64,000 nt of DNA from Streptomyces glomeratus. Its GTDB lineage: Bacteria; Actinomycetota; Actinomycetes; Streptomycetales; Streptomycetaceae. The notes beneath the pieces were generated by a model. That model saw only the letters and a program-made list of their open reading frames with translations, did not search any database and had not been told where the DNA came from. The stretch's first letter is position 1, and each line of letters starts with the position of its first letter. This document shows positions 27,009 to 35,800 of this stretch, piece by piece. The DNA lies in the NCBI RefSeq assembly GCF_021462825.1, contig NZ_JAKEEB010000005.1, forward strand, positions 126,501 through 190,500, written 5' to 3'. Made by a program: the position numbers and the translations under genes.

Positions 27009-27470
27009 CTACGCCTGAGCCCGGGCCGCTTTGAGCGCCGCCGCCAGCCGCTCGGGCTCCCGCGTCGACAGATACAGATACGGCGTCGGGTCGGCCGGAT
27101 CCGTGACCTCCACCTTCAGGGCCCTCGGAATGTACGCGCGCAGCAGCATGAAGGCACGCGTGTCCGCCTTGTACGTGCGCCACGCGCGGGCCTCCTCCTG
27201 GTCCAGGACCTCCGCGTCGCCGAGCGCCGACAGCGGGATCCTCGCCTCGCCGGCGAGGAGCGAGTCCCCGACCACGCGGATGCGGACGGAGCCGTACGAG
27301 CTGGCCACCACGGCCGAGGCCGCGGTGCCGCCGACCAGGCCGCCGAGCAGCGGCAGCGTGCCGAAGGGGACCAGGACGAGGGCCAGGGCGACACCGACCA
27401 GGAGGCACATCAGCCACCAGGAGCGGGGCGCGGTGAGGCGTTCTTCGTACGGCGACGCGGAGGGCTGCAT
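27009..27470 (-). CDS. DUF3093 family membrane protein
   Basis: A 153-residue protein. Two adjacent hydrophobic segments near the N-terminus (WWLMCLLVGVALALVLVPFG and the following LLGGLVGGTAASAVVAS) lead into a soluble beta-rich domain ending DPTPYLYLSTREPERLAAAL. This matches the actinobacterial DUF3093 family, of unknown function. Its neighbour across the divergent 58-base gap is the thioesterase operon leading to dUTPase, and this pairing is conserved in the genus as I recall it. Confidence 0.83.
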   Translation of the reverse strand: MQPSASPYEERLTAPRSWWLMCLLVGVALALVLVPFGTLPLLGGLVGGTAASAVVASSYGSVRIRVVGDSLLAGEARIPLSALGDAEVLDQEEARAWRTYKADTRAFMLLRAYIPRALKVEVTDPADPTPYLYLSTREPERLAAALKAARAQA

Positions 27471-27528
27471 GGAGCCAAGCTTGGCACGGTGTCCGCGAGG
27501 CGTTCACGCGCGGGTAAGGTCTGCGGCT

Positions 27529-28113
27529 GTGAGTGGTATTTCCGCATCCCTGACGCCCCCCGCCGACGCCGTGGCGGCCGTGCGGCACCCCGACGCGCCC
27601 GCTCCCGGAGAGCTGCTCGGCGCGCACTACGGACAGTGCTTCGGATGCGGGGAGGACCAGCCCCATGGACTGCACCTCCAGGCGCGGGCGGGTGAGGGCG
27701 TGTCCCTCACCGCGGAATTCACGGTCCAGCCCGCCCATCAGGGAGCACCCGGCCTCGCCCACGGGGGCGTGCTCGCCACCGCCCTCGACGAGACCCTCGG
27801 CTCGCTGAACTGGCTGCTGCGCACGATCGCGGTGACCGGGCGGCTGGAGACCGACTTCGTACGGCCGGTTCCCGTGGGTACCGTGCTGTACCTGGAGGCC
27901 GAGGTGACGGCGGTGGCCGGGCGCAAGATCTACTCGAGGGCCGCCGGCCGGATCGGCGGACCGGACGGACCCGTCGCCATCCGTGCCGAGGCCCTCTTCA
28001 TCGAGGTCAAGGTCGACCACTTCGTCGACAACGGCCGTCCGCAGGAGATCAAGGCGGCCATGAGCGACCCGGACCAGCTTCGGCGCGCACGAGCCTTCGA
28101 GGTGAACCCGTGA
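27529..28113 (+). CDS. PaaI-type hotdog thioesterase
   Basis: A 194-residue protein starting at GTG. The hotdog core includes GLHLQARAG, HQGAPGLAHGGVLATALDET and the strand KIYSRAAGRI. The HGGVLAT(A)LDE segment is the PaaI/thioesterase active-site signature. It hydrolyses acyl-CoA thioesters; the acyl group is unknown. A C-terminal extension of about 30 residues is helical. It overlaps the dUTPase start by GTGA, so it is coupled to it. Confidence 0.85.
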   Translation: MSGISASLTPPADAVAAVRHPDAPAPGELLGAHYGQCFGCGEDQPHGLHLQARAGEGVSLTAEFTVQPAHQGAPGLAHGGVLATALDETLGSLNWLLRTIAVTGRLETDFVRPVPVGTVLYLEAEVTAVAGRKIYSRAAGRIGGPDGPVAIRAEALFIEVKVDHFVDNGRPQEIKAAMSDPDQLRRARAFEVNP

Positions 28114-28625
28114 GCAGCGACCCCGTGAACGTGCTGATCCGGCGCGTCGACCCCGACGTACCACTTCCGGCGTACGCACACCCCGGTGACGCGGGAGCGG
28201 ACCTGCGCACCACCGAGAGCTGCGAACTCGGCCCCGGTGAACGGGCCGTTCTGCCGACGGGAGTGTCTGTCGCGCTGCCCGAGGGGTACGCGGCCTTCGT
28301 GCATCCGCGTTCGGGGCTCGCCGCGCGCTGCGGTGTCGCCCTCGTGAATGCCCCGGGGACGGTTGATGCCGGGTACCGTGGGGAGATCAAGGTGATCGTG
28401 GTGAATCTCGACCCGCGCGAGTCCGTGCGGTTCGAGCGCTTCGACCGGATTGCCCAACTGGTCGTCCAGCAGGTCGAGAGGGTCCGCTTCCAGGAGGTCG
28501 CGGAGCTTCCCGACTCGACGCGGGCCGAGGGGGGCTTCGGGTCCACCGGCGGTCACGCCGCCGTGGGCGGGGCAACGGGTGGGAATCGATACGCTTCGGT
28601 CGTATCCGACCGGGAAGGACAGTGA
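28110..28625 (+). CDS. dut: dUTP diphosphatase
   Basis: A 171-residue trimeric-type dUTPase with all five motifs: AYAHPGDAGADL (1), HPRSGLAAR (2), VNAPGTVDAGYRGEI (3), FDRIAQLVV (4) and the C-terminal RAEGGFGSTG (5). It turns dUTP into dUMP and pyrophosphate, keeping uracil out of DNA and feeding dTMP synthesis. The C-terminus runs about 20 residues beyond motif 5. The GTG start overlaps the thioesterase stop. The DUF3710 gene begins 2 bases after the stop. Confidence 0.95.
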   Translation: MSSDPVNVLIRRVDPDVPLPAYAHPGDAGADLRTTESCELGPGERAVLPTGVSVALPEGYAAFVHPRSGLAARCGVALVNAPGTVDAGYRGEIKVIVVNLDPRESVRFERFDRIAQLVVQQVERVRFQEVAELPDSTRAEGGFGSTGGHAAVGGATGGNRYASVVSDREGQ

Positions 28626-28626
28626 C

Positions 28627-29388
28627 GTGTTCGGACGTCGCAAGAAGAAGGGTGCCGCCGAGGACGCGGCCGGCGAGGCCGAGCAGGTCGTCGACGGTGT
28701 CGACACTGAGGCGGACGAAGAGGTTGAGCGTGAGCGTGTGAGGCTCGAACCGGAGCCGCGTCCCGACGGCCCCTGGGACGCGTCCGAGGTCCGCGAGCCC
28801 GGAGAGGGCCGGGTGGACCTGGGCGGTATGTTCGTGCCCGGGGTCGAGGGCATGGAGCTGCGCGTGGAGGTCGCGGGTGACGCGATCGTCGCGGCGACCG
28901 TCGTGCTGCGGGACAGCGCCGTCCAGTTGCAGGCCTTCGCCGCGCCCAAGCGCGAGGGCATCTGGGGCGAGGTCCGCGAGGAGATCGCCAGCGGTATCAC
29001 CCAGCAGGGTGGCATCGTCGACGAGGTCGAGGGGCCGCTCGGCTGGGAGCTGCGGGCCCAGGTGCCGGTGCAGCTGCCGGACGGCACGAGCGGTTTCCAG
29101 GTCGTGCGGTTCGTCGGCGTGGACGGTCCCCGCTGGTTCCTGCGAGGTGTGATCTCGGGCCAGGGAGCCGTGCAGCCGCAGGCCGCCGGGCTGCTCGAGC
29201 AGATCTTCCGGGACACCGTCGTGGTGCGGGGCGAGGCCCCGATGGCGCCGCGCGACCCGATCGTCCTTCAGCTGCCGAATGACGCGCAGATGGTGCCCGA
29301 GGGTGTGCAGCAGGAGGACGGAGGGTCCCGTTTCTCCGGCGGCATGGGCCAGTTGCAGCGCGGCCCCGAGATCACCGAGGTGCGCTGA
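28627..29388 (+). CDS. DUF3710 family protein
   Basis: A 253-residue protein starting at GTG. A Lys-rich start (MFGRRKKKG) is followed by an acidic stretch of about 50 residues, then the conserved DUF3710 domain (VDLGGMFVPGVEGMELRVEV; WGEVREEIASGI; DGPRWFLRGVISG). Function is unknown; the family is actinobacterial and usually lies between dut and DUF3159 genes. Here that order is interrupted by kdpDE and the OB-fold gene. It ends at a strong hairpin. Confidence 0.87.
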   Translation: MFGRRKKKGAAEDAAGEAEQVVDGVDTEADEEVERERVRLEPEPRPDGPWDASEVREPGEGRVDLGGMFVPGVEGMELRVEVAGDAIVAATVVLRDSAVQLQAFAAPKREGIWGEVREEIASGITQQGGIVDEVEGPLGWELRAQVPVQLPDGTSGFQVVRFVGVDGPRWFLRGVISGQGAVQPQAAGLLEQIFRDTVVVRGEAPMAPRDPIVLQLPNDAQMVPEGVQQEDGGSRFSGGMGQLQRGPEITEVR

Positions 29389-29410
29389 CCGCTCCGCTGA
29401 CACCACCGTT

Positions 29411-29444
29411 CCGAGGCCGTACCCCGCCGTGGGTGCGGCCTCGG
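29411..29444 (+). terminator. Terminator after the DUF3710 gene
   Basis: CCGAGGCCG (29411-29419) pairs with CGGCCTCGG (29436-29444), with an inner ACCC/GGGT extension. It closes the thioesterase-dut-DUF3710 operon. Confidence 0.75.
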
Positions 29445-29481
29445 CCGTGTGAGCATGCCAGACCGATCCGGATCAGAGTCC

Positions 29482-29502
29482 CGTATCAGGGTTCCGTCAA
29501 AG
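29482..29502 (+). promoter_or_regulatory. Sequence upstream of kdpD resembling the kdpFABC upstream repeats
   Basis: CGTATCAGGGTTCCGTCAAAG shares CGTA, AG and CCGTCAAAG with the repeat at 55985-56001 before the kdp operon. It lies about 95 bases before kdpD. It could be a KdpE site; a weak by-eye match. Confidence 0.25.
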
Positions 29503-29597
29503 TCACACGTCCGGGCGCATCCCGGCGCATTCGCCGCGATTCATGGCCGTAAGGTCGACGCAGCGTACGCAAGTGTGCTTGGGAAGACAATGGGGCC

Positions 29598-32141
29598 ATG
29601 GGACGCGGCAAGCTTCGGATCTACCTCGGTGCGGCACCGGGTGTCGGCAAGACCTACGCGATGCTGTCGGAGGCGCACCGCCGTATCGAGCGTGGGACGG
29701 ACTGTGTGGTGGCGTTCGTGGAGCCTCACGGCCGGTCGCGCACCGAGGTGATGTTGCACGGTCTGGAGCAGATTGCGCGCCGGGAGATCGAGTACCGGGA
29801 CGCCCGCTTCGGTGAGATGGATGTGGACGCGGTGCTGCGCCGTGCGCCCGCGGTCGCCCTGGTGGATGAACTGGCTCATACCAATGTGCCGGGCTCGCGT
29901 CATGCCAAGCGGTGGCAGGACGTGGAGGAGTTGCTGGCCGCCGGGATCGACGTGGTGTCGACGGTGAACATCCAGCATCTGGAGTCCCTGGGTGATGTGG
30001 TGGAGTCGATAACGGGTGTGCGGCAGCGGGAGACGGTTCCCGATGAGGTGGTGCGTCGTGCGGACCAGATCGAGTTGGTGGACATGTCGCCGCAGGCGCT
30101 GCGGCGGCGTATGGCGCACGGCAACATCTACAAGTCGGACAAGGTCGATGCGGCGCTGTCGAACTATTTCCGTCCCGGGAATCTGACGGCGTTGCGGGAG
30201 CTGGCTCTGCTGTGGGTGGCCGACCGGGTCGACGAGTATTTGAACGAGTACCGCAGTGAGCATCGGGTGTCGGCGATCTGGGGTTCGCGGGAGCGGATCG
30301 TGGTCGGGCTGACGGGGGGTCCGGAGGGCCGGACGTTGATACGGCGTGCCGCGCGTCTGGCGGAGAAGGGTGCGGGCGGTGAGGTGATGGCCGTCTACAT
30401 CTCCCGCAGCGACGGGCTCACCTCGGCCTCCCCGAAGGAGCTGGCGGTCCAGCGCACGCTGGTGGAGGACCTCGGCGGCACCTTCCACCACGTCGTCGGC
30501 GACGACATCCCCGCGGCGCTGCTGGACTTCGCCCGGGGCGTGAACGCCACCCAGATCGTGCTCGGCTCCTCGCGCCGCAAGGCGTGGCAGTACGTCTTCG
30601 GGCCCGGCGTCGGTGCCACGGTCGCCCGTGAGTCGGGGCCCGACCTCGATGTGCACATCGTCACGCACGACGAGGTCGCCAAGGGGCGCGGCCTGCCGGT
30701 GGCCCGGGGCGCACGGCTCGGCCGCACCCGCATCATCGCGGGCTGGCTGGTCGGCATCATCGGCCCCGTGGTCCTCGCGTTCCTGCTGAACACCGTCGAC
30801 CTCGGTCTCGCCAACGACATGCTGCTGTTCCTGACCCTGACGGTCGCGGCGGCCCTGCTCGGCGGCCTCTTCCCCGCGCTCGCCTCGGCGGCCTTCGGCT
30901 CTTTGCTGCTGAACTACTACTACACGCCCCCGCTGCACCGGCTGACGATCGCCGACCCGAAGAACATCGTCGCCATCGCGATCTTCGTCGGGGTCGCCGT
31001 GTCCGTGGCGTCGGTGGTGGACCTCGCCGCCCGACGCACCCACCAGGCGGCGAGGCTGCGGGCCGAGTCGGAGATCCTGTCCTTCCTCGCGGGCAACGTC
31101 CTGCGTGGGGAGACCAGCCTCGAGGAGCTCCTGGAGCGGGTGCGCGAGACCTTCGGCATGGAGTCCGCGGCCATGCTGGAGCGGACCAGCGACGTGGACC
31201 CGTGGACCTGCGCGGGCGGCGTGGGCCCGGGCAAGGCGGTCGAACGGCCCGAGGACGCCGACGTGGACGTGCCGGTGGGCGACCACATGGCGCTGGCACT
31301 GTCCGGGCGGGTCCTGCCCGCCTCGGACCGCCGGGTGCTGGCCGCGTTCGCCGCACAGGCCGCGGTGGTCCTCGACCGCCGGCGCCTCCAGCAGGAGGCC
31401 GAACAGGCCCGCACGCTGGCCGAGGGCAACCGCATCCGCACCGCCCTGCTGGCCGCCGTGAGCCACGACCTGCGCACTCCGCTCGCGGGGATCAAGGCGT
31501 CGGTCACGTCCCTCAGGTCGGACGATGTGGAGTGGTCGGAGGAGGACCGCGCCGAGCTGCTCGCGGCGATCGAGGAGGGCGCCGACCGGCTCGACCACCT
31601 GGTGGGCAACCTGCTGGACATGTCCCGCCTCCAGACCGGCACCGTCACCCCGCTCATCCGGGAGATCGACCTGGACGAGGTGGTGCCGATGGCGCTCGGC
31701 GGGGTGCCCGAGGACAGCGTGGACCTCGACATCCCGGAGAGCCTGCCGATGGTCGCCGTCGACGCCGGGCTGCTGGAGCGCACGGTCGCCAACCTGGTCG
31801 AGAACGCGGTCAAGTACAGCTCCCTCGGAACGCCCGTGTTCGTCTCCGCCAGTGCTCTCGCCGCCCGGGTCGAGGTGCGTGTGGTGGACCGCGGGCCGGG
31901 CGTCCCGGACGAGGCCAAGGACCGCATCTTCGAACCCTTCCAGCGCTACGGCGACGCCCCGCGCGGCACCGGTGTCGGTCTGGGCCTCGCGGTCGCCCGC
32001 GGCTTCGCCGAGGCCATGGGCGGCACCCTGAACGCCGAGGACACTCCCGGCGGCGGACTCACCATGGTCCTCACCCTCCGGGCCGTGCAGAGCCCTCACC
32101 GCCCCGTACGCATCGCCGAACCAGAAAGGCAAACCACATGA
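29598..32141 (+). CDS. kdpD: Osmosensitive K+ sensor histidine kinase KdpD (intact)
   Basis: An 847-residue KdpD of full length. The N-terminal KdpD domain has the Walker-type GAAPGVGKT (residues 11-19) and VDELAHTNVPGSRH. A universal-stress domain follows (VGLTGGPEG; IVLGSSRRKAWQYV), then four transmembrane helices (about 383-480), a GAF-like linker, HisKA with His623 in SHDLRTPLAGI, and HATPase_c (NLVENAVKYSS; GVGLGLAVARG). It senses low potassium or turgor and c-di-AMP in some bacteria, and phosphorylates KdpE. It is coupled by ATGA to kdpE. The kdpFABC operon it would control is about 24 kb to the right. Confidence 0.95.
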   Translation: MGRGKLRIYLGAAPGVGKTYAMLSEAHRRIERGTDCVVAFVEPHGRSRTEVMLHGLEQIARREIEYRDARFGEMDVDAVLRRAPAVALVDELAHTNVPGSRHAKRWQDVEELLAAGIDVVSTVNIQHLESLGDVVESITGVRQRETVPDEVVRRADQIELVDMSPQALRRRMAHGNIYKSDKVDAALSNYFRPGNLTALRELALLWVADRVDEYLNEYRSEHRVSAIWGSRERIVVGLTGGPEGRTLIRRAARLAEKGAGGEVMAVYISRSDGLTSASPKELAVQRTLVEDLGGTFHHVVGDDIPAALLDFARGVNATQIVLGSSRRKAWQYVFGPGVGATVARESGPDLDVHIVTHDEVAKGRGLPVARGARLGRTRIIAGWLVGIIGPVVLAFLLNTVDLGLANDMLLFLTLTVAAALLGGLFPALASAAFGSLLLNYYYTPPLHRLTIADPKNIVAIAIFVGVAVSVASVVDLAARRTHQAARLRAESEILSFLAGNVLRGETSLEELLERVRETFGMESAAMLERTSDVDPWTCAGGVGPGKAVERPEDADVDVPVGDHMALALSGRVLPASDRRVLAAFAAQAAVVLDRRRLQQEAEQARTLAEGNRIRTALLAAVSHDLRTPLAGIKASVTSLRSDDVEWSEEDRAELLAAIEEGADRLDHLVGNLLDMSRLQTGTVTPLIREIDLDEVVPMALGGVPEDSVDLDIPESLPMVAVDAGLLERTVANLVENAVKYSSLGTPVFVSASALAARVEVRVVDRGPGVPDEAKDRIFEPFQRYGDAPRGTGVGLGLAVARGFAEAMGGTLNAEDTPGGGLTMVLTLRAVQSPHRPVRIAEPERQTT

Positions 32142-32821
32142 CCCGGGTGCTCGTGGTCGACGACGAGCCGCAGATCGTGCGCGCCCTCGTGATCAACCTC
32201 AAGGCGCGCAAGTACGAGGTGGACGCTGCTCCCGACGGCGCGTCCGCGCTCCAGCTCGCCGCCGCCCGCCACCCCGACGTCGTGGTGCTCGACCTCGGAC
32301 TGCCCGACATGGACGGCGTCGAGGTGATCAAGGGCCTGCGGGGCTGGACCCGGGTGCCGATCCTCGTGCTGTCCGCCCGCCACTCCTCCGACGAGAAGGT
32401 CGAGGCGCTGGACGCCGGCGCCGACGACTACGTCACCAAGCCGTTCGGGATGGACGAACTGCTGGCCCGGCTCCGCGCCGCCATCCGCCGTGCCGAGCCG
32501 ACCGGCGCCGACGAGGACGACGTGCTGGTGGAGACCGGGGGATTCACCGTCGACCTGGCCGCGAAGAAGGTCAACCGGGCCGGGAAGGACGTACGCCTCA
32601 CCCCCACGGAGTGGCATCTGCTGGAGGTGCTCGTGCGCAACACCGGCCGCCTGGTCGGCCAGAAGCAGCTGCTCCAGGAGGTGTGGGGCCCGTCGTACGG
32701 CACGGAGACGAACTATCTGCGGGTGTACATGGCCCAGCTGCGGCGGAAGCTCGAGGCGGACCCGTCGCATCCGAAGCACTTCATCACCGAGCCGGGTATG
32801 GGGTACAGATTCGAGAAGTGA
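32138..32821 (+). CDS. kdpE: Response regulator KdpE (intact)
   Basis: A 227-residue OmpR-family regulator. The receiver domain has Asp52 in VLDLGLPD and Lys in TKPFGMDE. The winged helix ends NYLRVYMAQLRRKLE and EPGMGYRFEK. It activates kdpFABC when phosphorylated by KdpD. Its ATG overlaps the kdpD stop (ATGA). A diverged truncated copy of the same gene lies at 60894. No clear terminator follows; the OB-fold gene starts 63 bases downstream. Confidence 0.94.
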   Translation: MTRVLVVDDEPQIVRALVINLKARKYEVDAAPDGASALQLAAARHPDVVVLDLGLPDMDGVEVIKGLRGWTRVPILVLSARHSSDEKVEALDAGADDYVTKPFGMDELLARLRAAIRRAEPTGADEDDVLVETGGFTVDLAAKKVNRAGKDVRLTPTEWHLLEVLVRNTGRLVGQKQLLQEVWGPSYGTETNYLRVYMAQLRRKLEADPSHPKHFITEPGMGYRFEK

Positions 32822-32884
32822 GGCGTACGTCCCGGGGATGGCGCGTGTGCGTCGGTGTCGGGGCACCCCGGTACGCTTTTCGGT

Positions 32885-33283
32885 ATGAGCGCTGTTCCTC
32901 GTTCCGAAAAGCCGGTGAGCCGTTTCCGGCGCATGCTCGACCGGCTTTCCTCGTCGCAGGAGGATCTGGAGTCCGAGGAGTTGCGTGAGGACGCCGATAC
33001 CGCGGGATGTACGCGCATCGGCGACTGCCACGACCGGCAGATCGTGACGGTTACTGGTACCTTGCGCACGGTCACGCTGCGTCCGAGGGCCGGTGTGCCG
33101 GCCCTGGAAGCCGAGCTGTTCGACGGCTCGGCCGCGCTGGACCTGGTCTGGCTCGGCCGGCGTTCCATCGTCGGCATAGAACCGGGACGCAAGCTCATCG
33201 CTTCGGGCCGGATCTCCATGAGCCGGGGCCGCAGGGTGCTGTTCAATCCGAAGTACGAACTCAGACCGCTCGGACGGGAGTAG
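32885..33283 (+). CDS. OB-fold nucleic-acid-binding protein
   Basis: A 132-residue protein whose C-terminal two thirds form an OB-fold (VTVTGTLRTVTLRP; AELFDGSAALDLVWLGRR; GRKLIASGRIS). The N-terminal 35 residues are charged. The start is MSAVPRSEKP; the longer frame from 32855 lacks support. Such proteins are conserved beside DUF3159 genes in Actinobacteria; the function is unknown, with nucleic-acid binding inferred from the fold. It runs 3 bases from the next start. Confidence 0.82.
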   Translation: MSAVPRSEKPVSRFRRMLDRLSSSQEDLESEELREDADTAGCTRIGDCHDRQIVTVTGTLRTVTLRPRAGVPALEAELFDGSAALDLVWLGRRSIVGIEPGRKLIASGRISMSRGRRVLFNPKYELRPLGRE

Positions 33284-33286
33284 CCG

Positions 33287-34042
33287 GTGACGTCACTCGA
33301 GAAGCCGACCGAAGACGCCCAGCACGATTCGCGGGCGGTGACCGAGGCCGCGCTGTTCGAGGCGTTCGGCGGTGTGCGAGGCATGGTCGAGACCGTGGTG
33401 CCCGGCCTCTTCTTCGTCACCATCTTCACGATCAACAAGAACCTGCACTGGTCGGCGATCGCCGCCCTCGCCGTGTCCCTGTTGCTCGTGGTCGTCCGCC
33501 TCGTGATGCGGGACACCGTGAAGCACGCCTTCAGCGGAGTGTTCGGTGTCGCGTTCGGCGTGGTCTTCGCGATGATGACCGGCAACGCGAAGGACTTCTA
33601 TCTGCCGGGCATGCTCTACACGCTGGGTCTGGCCCTGGCGTACATCGTCACCACGCTTGCCGGAGTGCCCCTGATCGGCCTGATGCTCGGTCCGGTCTTC
33701 AAGGAGAACCTCTCCTGGCGCACCCGCAACCCCGGCCGCAAGAAGGCGTACACCAAGGCCAGCTGGGCCTGGGGTCTGATCCTGCTCGCCAAGTGCGCGA
33801 TCCTCTTCCCCCTGTACTGGTGGGCCGACACCGCTCAGCTCGGCTGGGTCCTGATCGCGCTCAAGATCCCGCCGTTCCTGCTCGCCGTCTGGCTCACCTG
33901 GGTGTTCCTGGCGAAGGCGCCCGCGCCGATCGACGTGTTCGCGGAGATGGAAGCGGAGGAGAAGGCCGAGGAGGAGCGGAAGGCGGCGGCCGGCGCCGCC
34001 GACCGGGAGACCTCGACCGGCCGCCACCGCCGGGAGTCCTAG
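33287..34042 (+). CDS. DUF3159 family membrane protein
   Basis: A 251-residue integral membrane protein with about five or six hydrophobic helices between residues 35 and 210. It has the conserved start EAALFEAFGGVRGMVETVVPG (the first 20 residues are diagnostic) and KNPGRKK-like NPGRKKAYTKAS. The soluble C-terminus is Glu/Lys/Arg-rich. It matches DUF3159; the family's function is unknown. The start is GTG, preceded by GGGAG. It is coupled closely to the OB-fold gene and converges with the TrkA pair. Confidence 0.87.
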   Translation: MTSLEKPTEDAQHDSRAVTEAALFEAFGGVRGMVETVVPGLFFVTIFTINKNLHWSAIAALAVSLLLVVVRLVMRDTVKHAFSGVFGVAFGVVFAMMTGNAKDFYLPGMLYTLGLALAYIVTTLAGVPLIGLMLGPVFKENLSWRTRNPGRKKAYTKASWAWGLILLAKCAILFPLYWWADTAQLGWVLIALKIPPFLLAVWLTWVFLAKAPAPIDVFAEMEAEEKAEEERKAAAGAADRETSTGRHRRES

Positions 34043-34063
34043 CGTCCGGCTGTGCTGGCTGCG

Positions 34064-34200
34064 ACGGTCCTGGCGCCGGCGGGTCCTGGCGCGGGCGGTC
34101 CTGGCTCCGGCGGACCCGGCTCCGGCAGTGGGCCGGTAGCCCCCCGTTCCGGCAGCCCCAGCGCCGGAAGTCCCAGCTCCGGAACCGGGCCCCACGGGAA
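34064..34200. repeat. Degenerate short tandem repeat, about 15-16 bp period
   Basis: The gap between DUF3159 and the TrkA pair carries about eight imperfect units of the type GGTCCTGGCGCCGGCG, then the complement-like CCCAGCTCCGGAA units. It gives Gly/Pro/Ser-rich frames on both strands, none of which looks like a gene. Confidence 0.6.
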
Positions 34201-34257
34201 AGAGCGGAGGCGCCCCGACATGGTCGGAGCGCCCCGGTCCGGGTAGGGGGAGCGGGA

Positions 34258-34935
34258 CTAGCCCGCCGTGTCCTCCCGGCGTACCGACAGCAGGTCCTCC
34301 AGCTGTCCCTCGCGTGCCTGGGCCGCCACGAACAGCAGTTCGTCGCCCGCCTCCAGGGAATCCTCCCGGGACGGGGTCAGCACCCGGGTGCCGCGGATGA
34401 TGGTCACCAGGGACGTGTCCTGCGGCCACTCCACATCACCGACCTGCGTGCCGGCCAGAGCCGACTCCGGAGGCAGGGTCAGCTCGACCAGGTTCGCGTC
34501 GCCGTGGCTGAAGCGGAGCAGACGGACCAGATCGCCGACGCTCACCGCCTCCTCCACCAGCGCGGACATCAGACGCGGGGTGGAGACGGCCACGTCCACG
34601 CCCCACGACTCGTTGAACAGCCACTCGTTCTTCGGGTTGTTCACACGGGCGACGACGCGCGGAACGGCGTACTCCGTCTTCGCCAGCAGGGACACGACCA
34701 GGTTCACCTTGTCGTCGCCCGTCGCGGCGATCACGACATTGCAGCGCTGGAGCGCCGCCTCGTCCAGGGACGTGATCTCGCAGGCGTCGGCCAGCAGCCA
34801 CTCCGCCTGGGGCACGCGCTCGACCGAGATCGCGGTCGGTGCCTTGTCGATCAGCAGGACCTCGTGCCCGTTCTCCAGCAGCTCGCCCGCGATCGAGCGG
34901 CCCACGGCACCGGCACCGGCAATGGCGACCCTCAT
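34258..34935 (-). CDS. TrkA family potassium uptake regulator (second of pair)
   Basis: A 225-residue protein with an RCK_N (TrkA-N) Rossmann domain (VAIAGAGAVGRSIAGELLEN; VVIAATGDDKVNLVVSLLAK) and a C-terminal TrkA-C domain (LTPSREDSLEAGDELLFVA). These cytoplasmic subunits bind NAD(H), ATP/ADP or c-di-AMP and gate potassium transporters. Its start overlaps the stop of the upstream paralogue (TGATG). Corresponds to the ceoC-type gene in actinobacterial usage. The pair is divergent from a KimA-like permease. Confidence 0.88.
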   Translation of the reverse strand: MRVAIAGAGAVGRSIAGELLENGHEVLLIDKAPTAISVERVPQAEWLLADACEITSLDEAALQRCNVVIAATGDDKVNLVVSLLAKTEYAVPRVVARVNNPKNEWLFNESWGVDVAVSTPRLMSALVEEAVSVGDLVRLLRFSHGDANLVELTLPPESALAGTQVGDVEWPQDTSLVTIIRGTRVLTPSREDSLEAGDELLFVAAQAREGQLEDLLSVRREDTAG

Positions 34936-35606
34936 CAGTGCCCGCCCTCTCCTTCAGGCCCCTTGGCGAACGCCGCCTCGACCTTCTCGACGTCGTCCGT
35001 CCGCATCATCACGTGCACCAGGTCGCCCTCCTGGAGCACCGTCTGCGACGTGGGCAGCATCGTCTCGCCCAGCCGGGTGAGGAATGCAACGCGCACACCG
35101 GTCTCCTCCTGGAGCCGGCTGATCCTGTGCCCGACCCAGGCCGCCGAGGTGTGCACCTCGGCGAGCTGTACACCGCCGGTGGGGTCCCGCCACAACGGCT
35201 CGGCACCCGACGGGAGCAGGCGGCGCAGCATCTGGTCGGCCGTCCACCGGACGGTCGCCACGGTGGGGATGCCCAGGCGCTGGTAGACCTCCGCACGGCG
35301 CGGGTCGTAGATACGGGCCGCCACATTCTCGATGCCGAACATCTCACGCGCCACACGCGCGGCGATGATGTTCGAGTTGTCCCCGCTGGAGACGGCGGCG
35401 AAGGCACCGGCTTCCTCGATGCCCGCCTCGCGCAGGGTGTCCTGGTCGAAGCCCACTCCGGTGACACGGCGGCCGCCGAACCCGGAGCCCAGCCGTCGGA
35501 AGGCGGTGGGGTCCTGGTCGATCACGGCGACCGTATGCCCCTGTTGCTCCAAGGTCTGGGCAAGAGCGGAGCCCACTCTTCCGCAGCCCATGATGACGAT
35601 GTGCAC
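34935..35606 (-). CDS. TrkA family potassium uptake regulator (first of pair)
   Basis: A 223-residue TrkA protein. The Rossmann motif is IMGCGRVGSALAQTLEQQGH, followed by VGFDQDTLREAGIEEAGAF and a TrkA-C domain (TSQTVLQEGDLVHVMMR). The start is taken as GTG (MHIVIMGCG) because GGAAGGA lies 6 bases before it; the ATG at 35633 adds residues unlike the family. It corresponds to the ceoB-type gene. Partner of the next gene; likely to gate the divergent KimA-like permease or another channel. Confidence 0.88.
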   Translation of the reverse strand: MHIVIMGCGRVGSALAQTLEQQGHTVAVIDQDPTAFRRLGSGFGGRRVTGVGFDQDTLREAGIEEAGAFAAVSSGDNSNIIAARVAREMFGIENVAARIYDPRRAEVYQRLGIPTVATVRWTADQMLRRLLPSGAEPLWRDPTGGVQLAEVHTSAAWVGHRISRLQEETGVRVAFLTRLGETMLPTSQTVLQEGDLVHVMMRTDDVEKVEAAFAKGPEGEGGH

Positions 35607-35800
35607 GACCGTCCTTCCGATGTCAATGGTCACGGCTCAGTCGAAACGCCAAGAACAGGGTCTCAGACCGCCGCCCAAGCTACACACGCGCGGTGCGCGT
35701 AGGGCACCCCCGGGCGCGTGTGCCGCAGGGTGTCGTTCGTGAGGCAGATCTCTGCCGGCGGGTGGGCGACCCCCGGCAGGAACCCTTACGATCCTCTCTT

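Noticed and set aside
29541..32132. Minus-strand frame of 863 codons opposite kdpD
   Set aside because: Shadow frame; kdpD has every expected domain in order.
35607..35800. c-di-AMP riboswitch before the KimA-like permease
   Set aside because: None of the conserved ydaO blocks is present in the 194-base leader.
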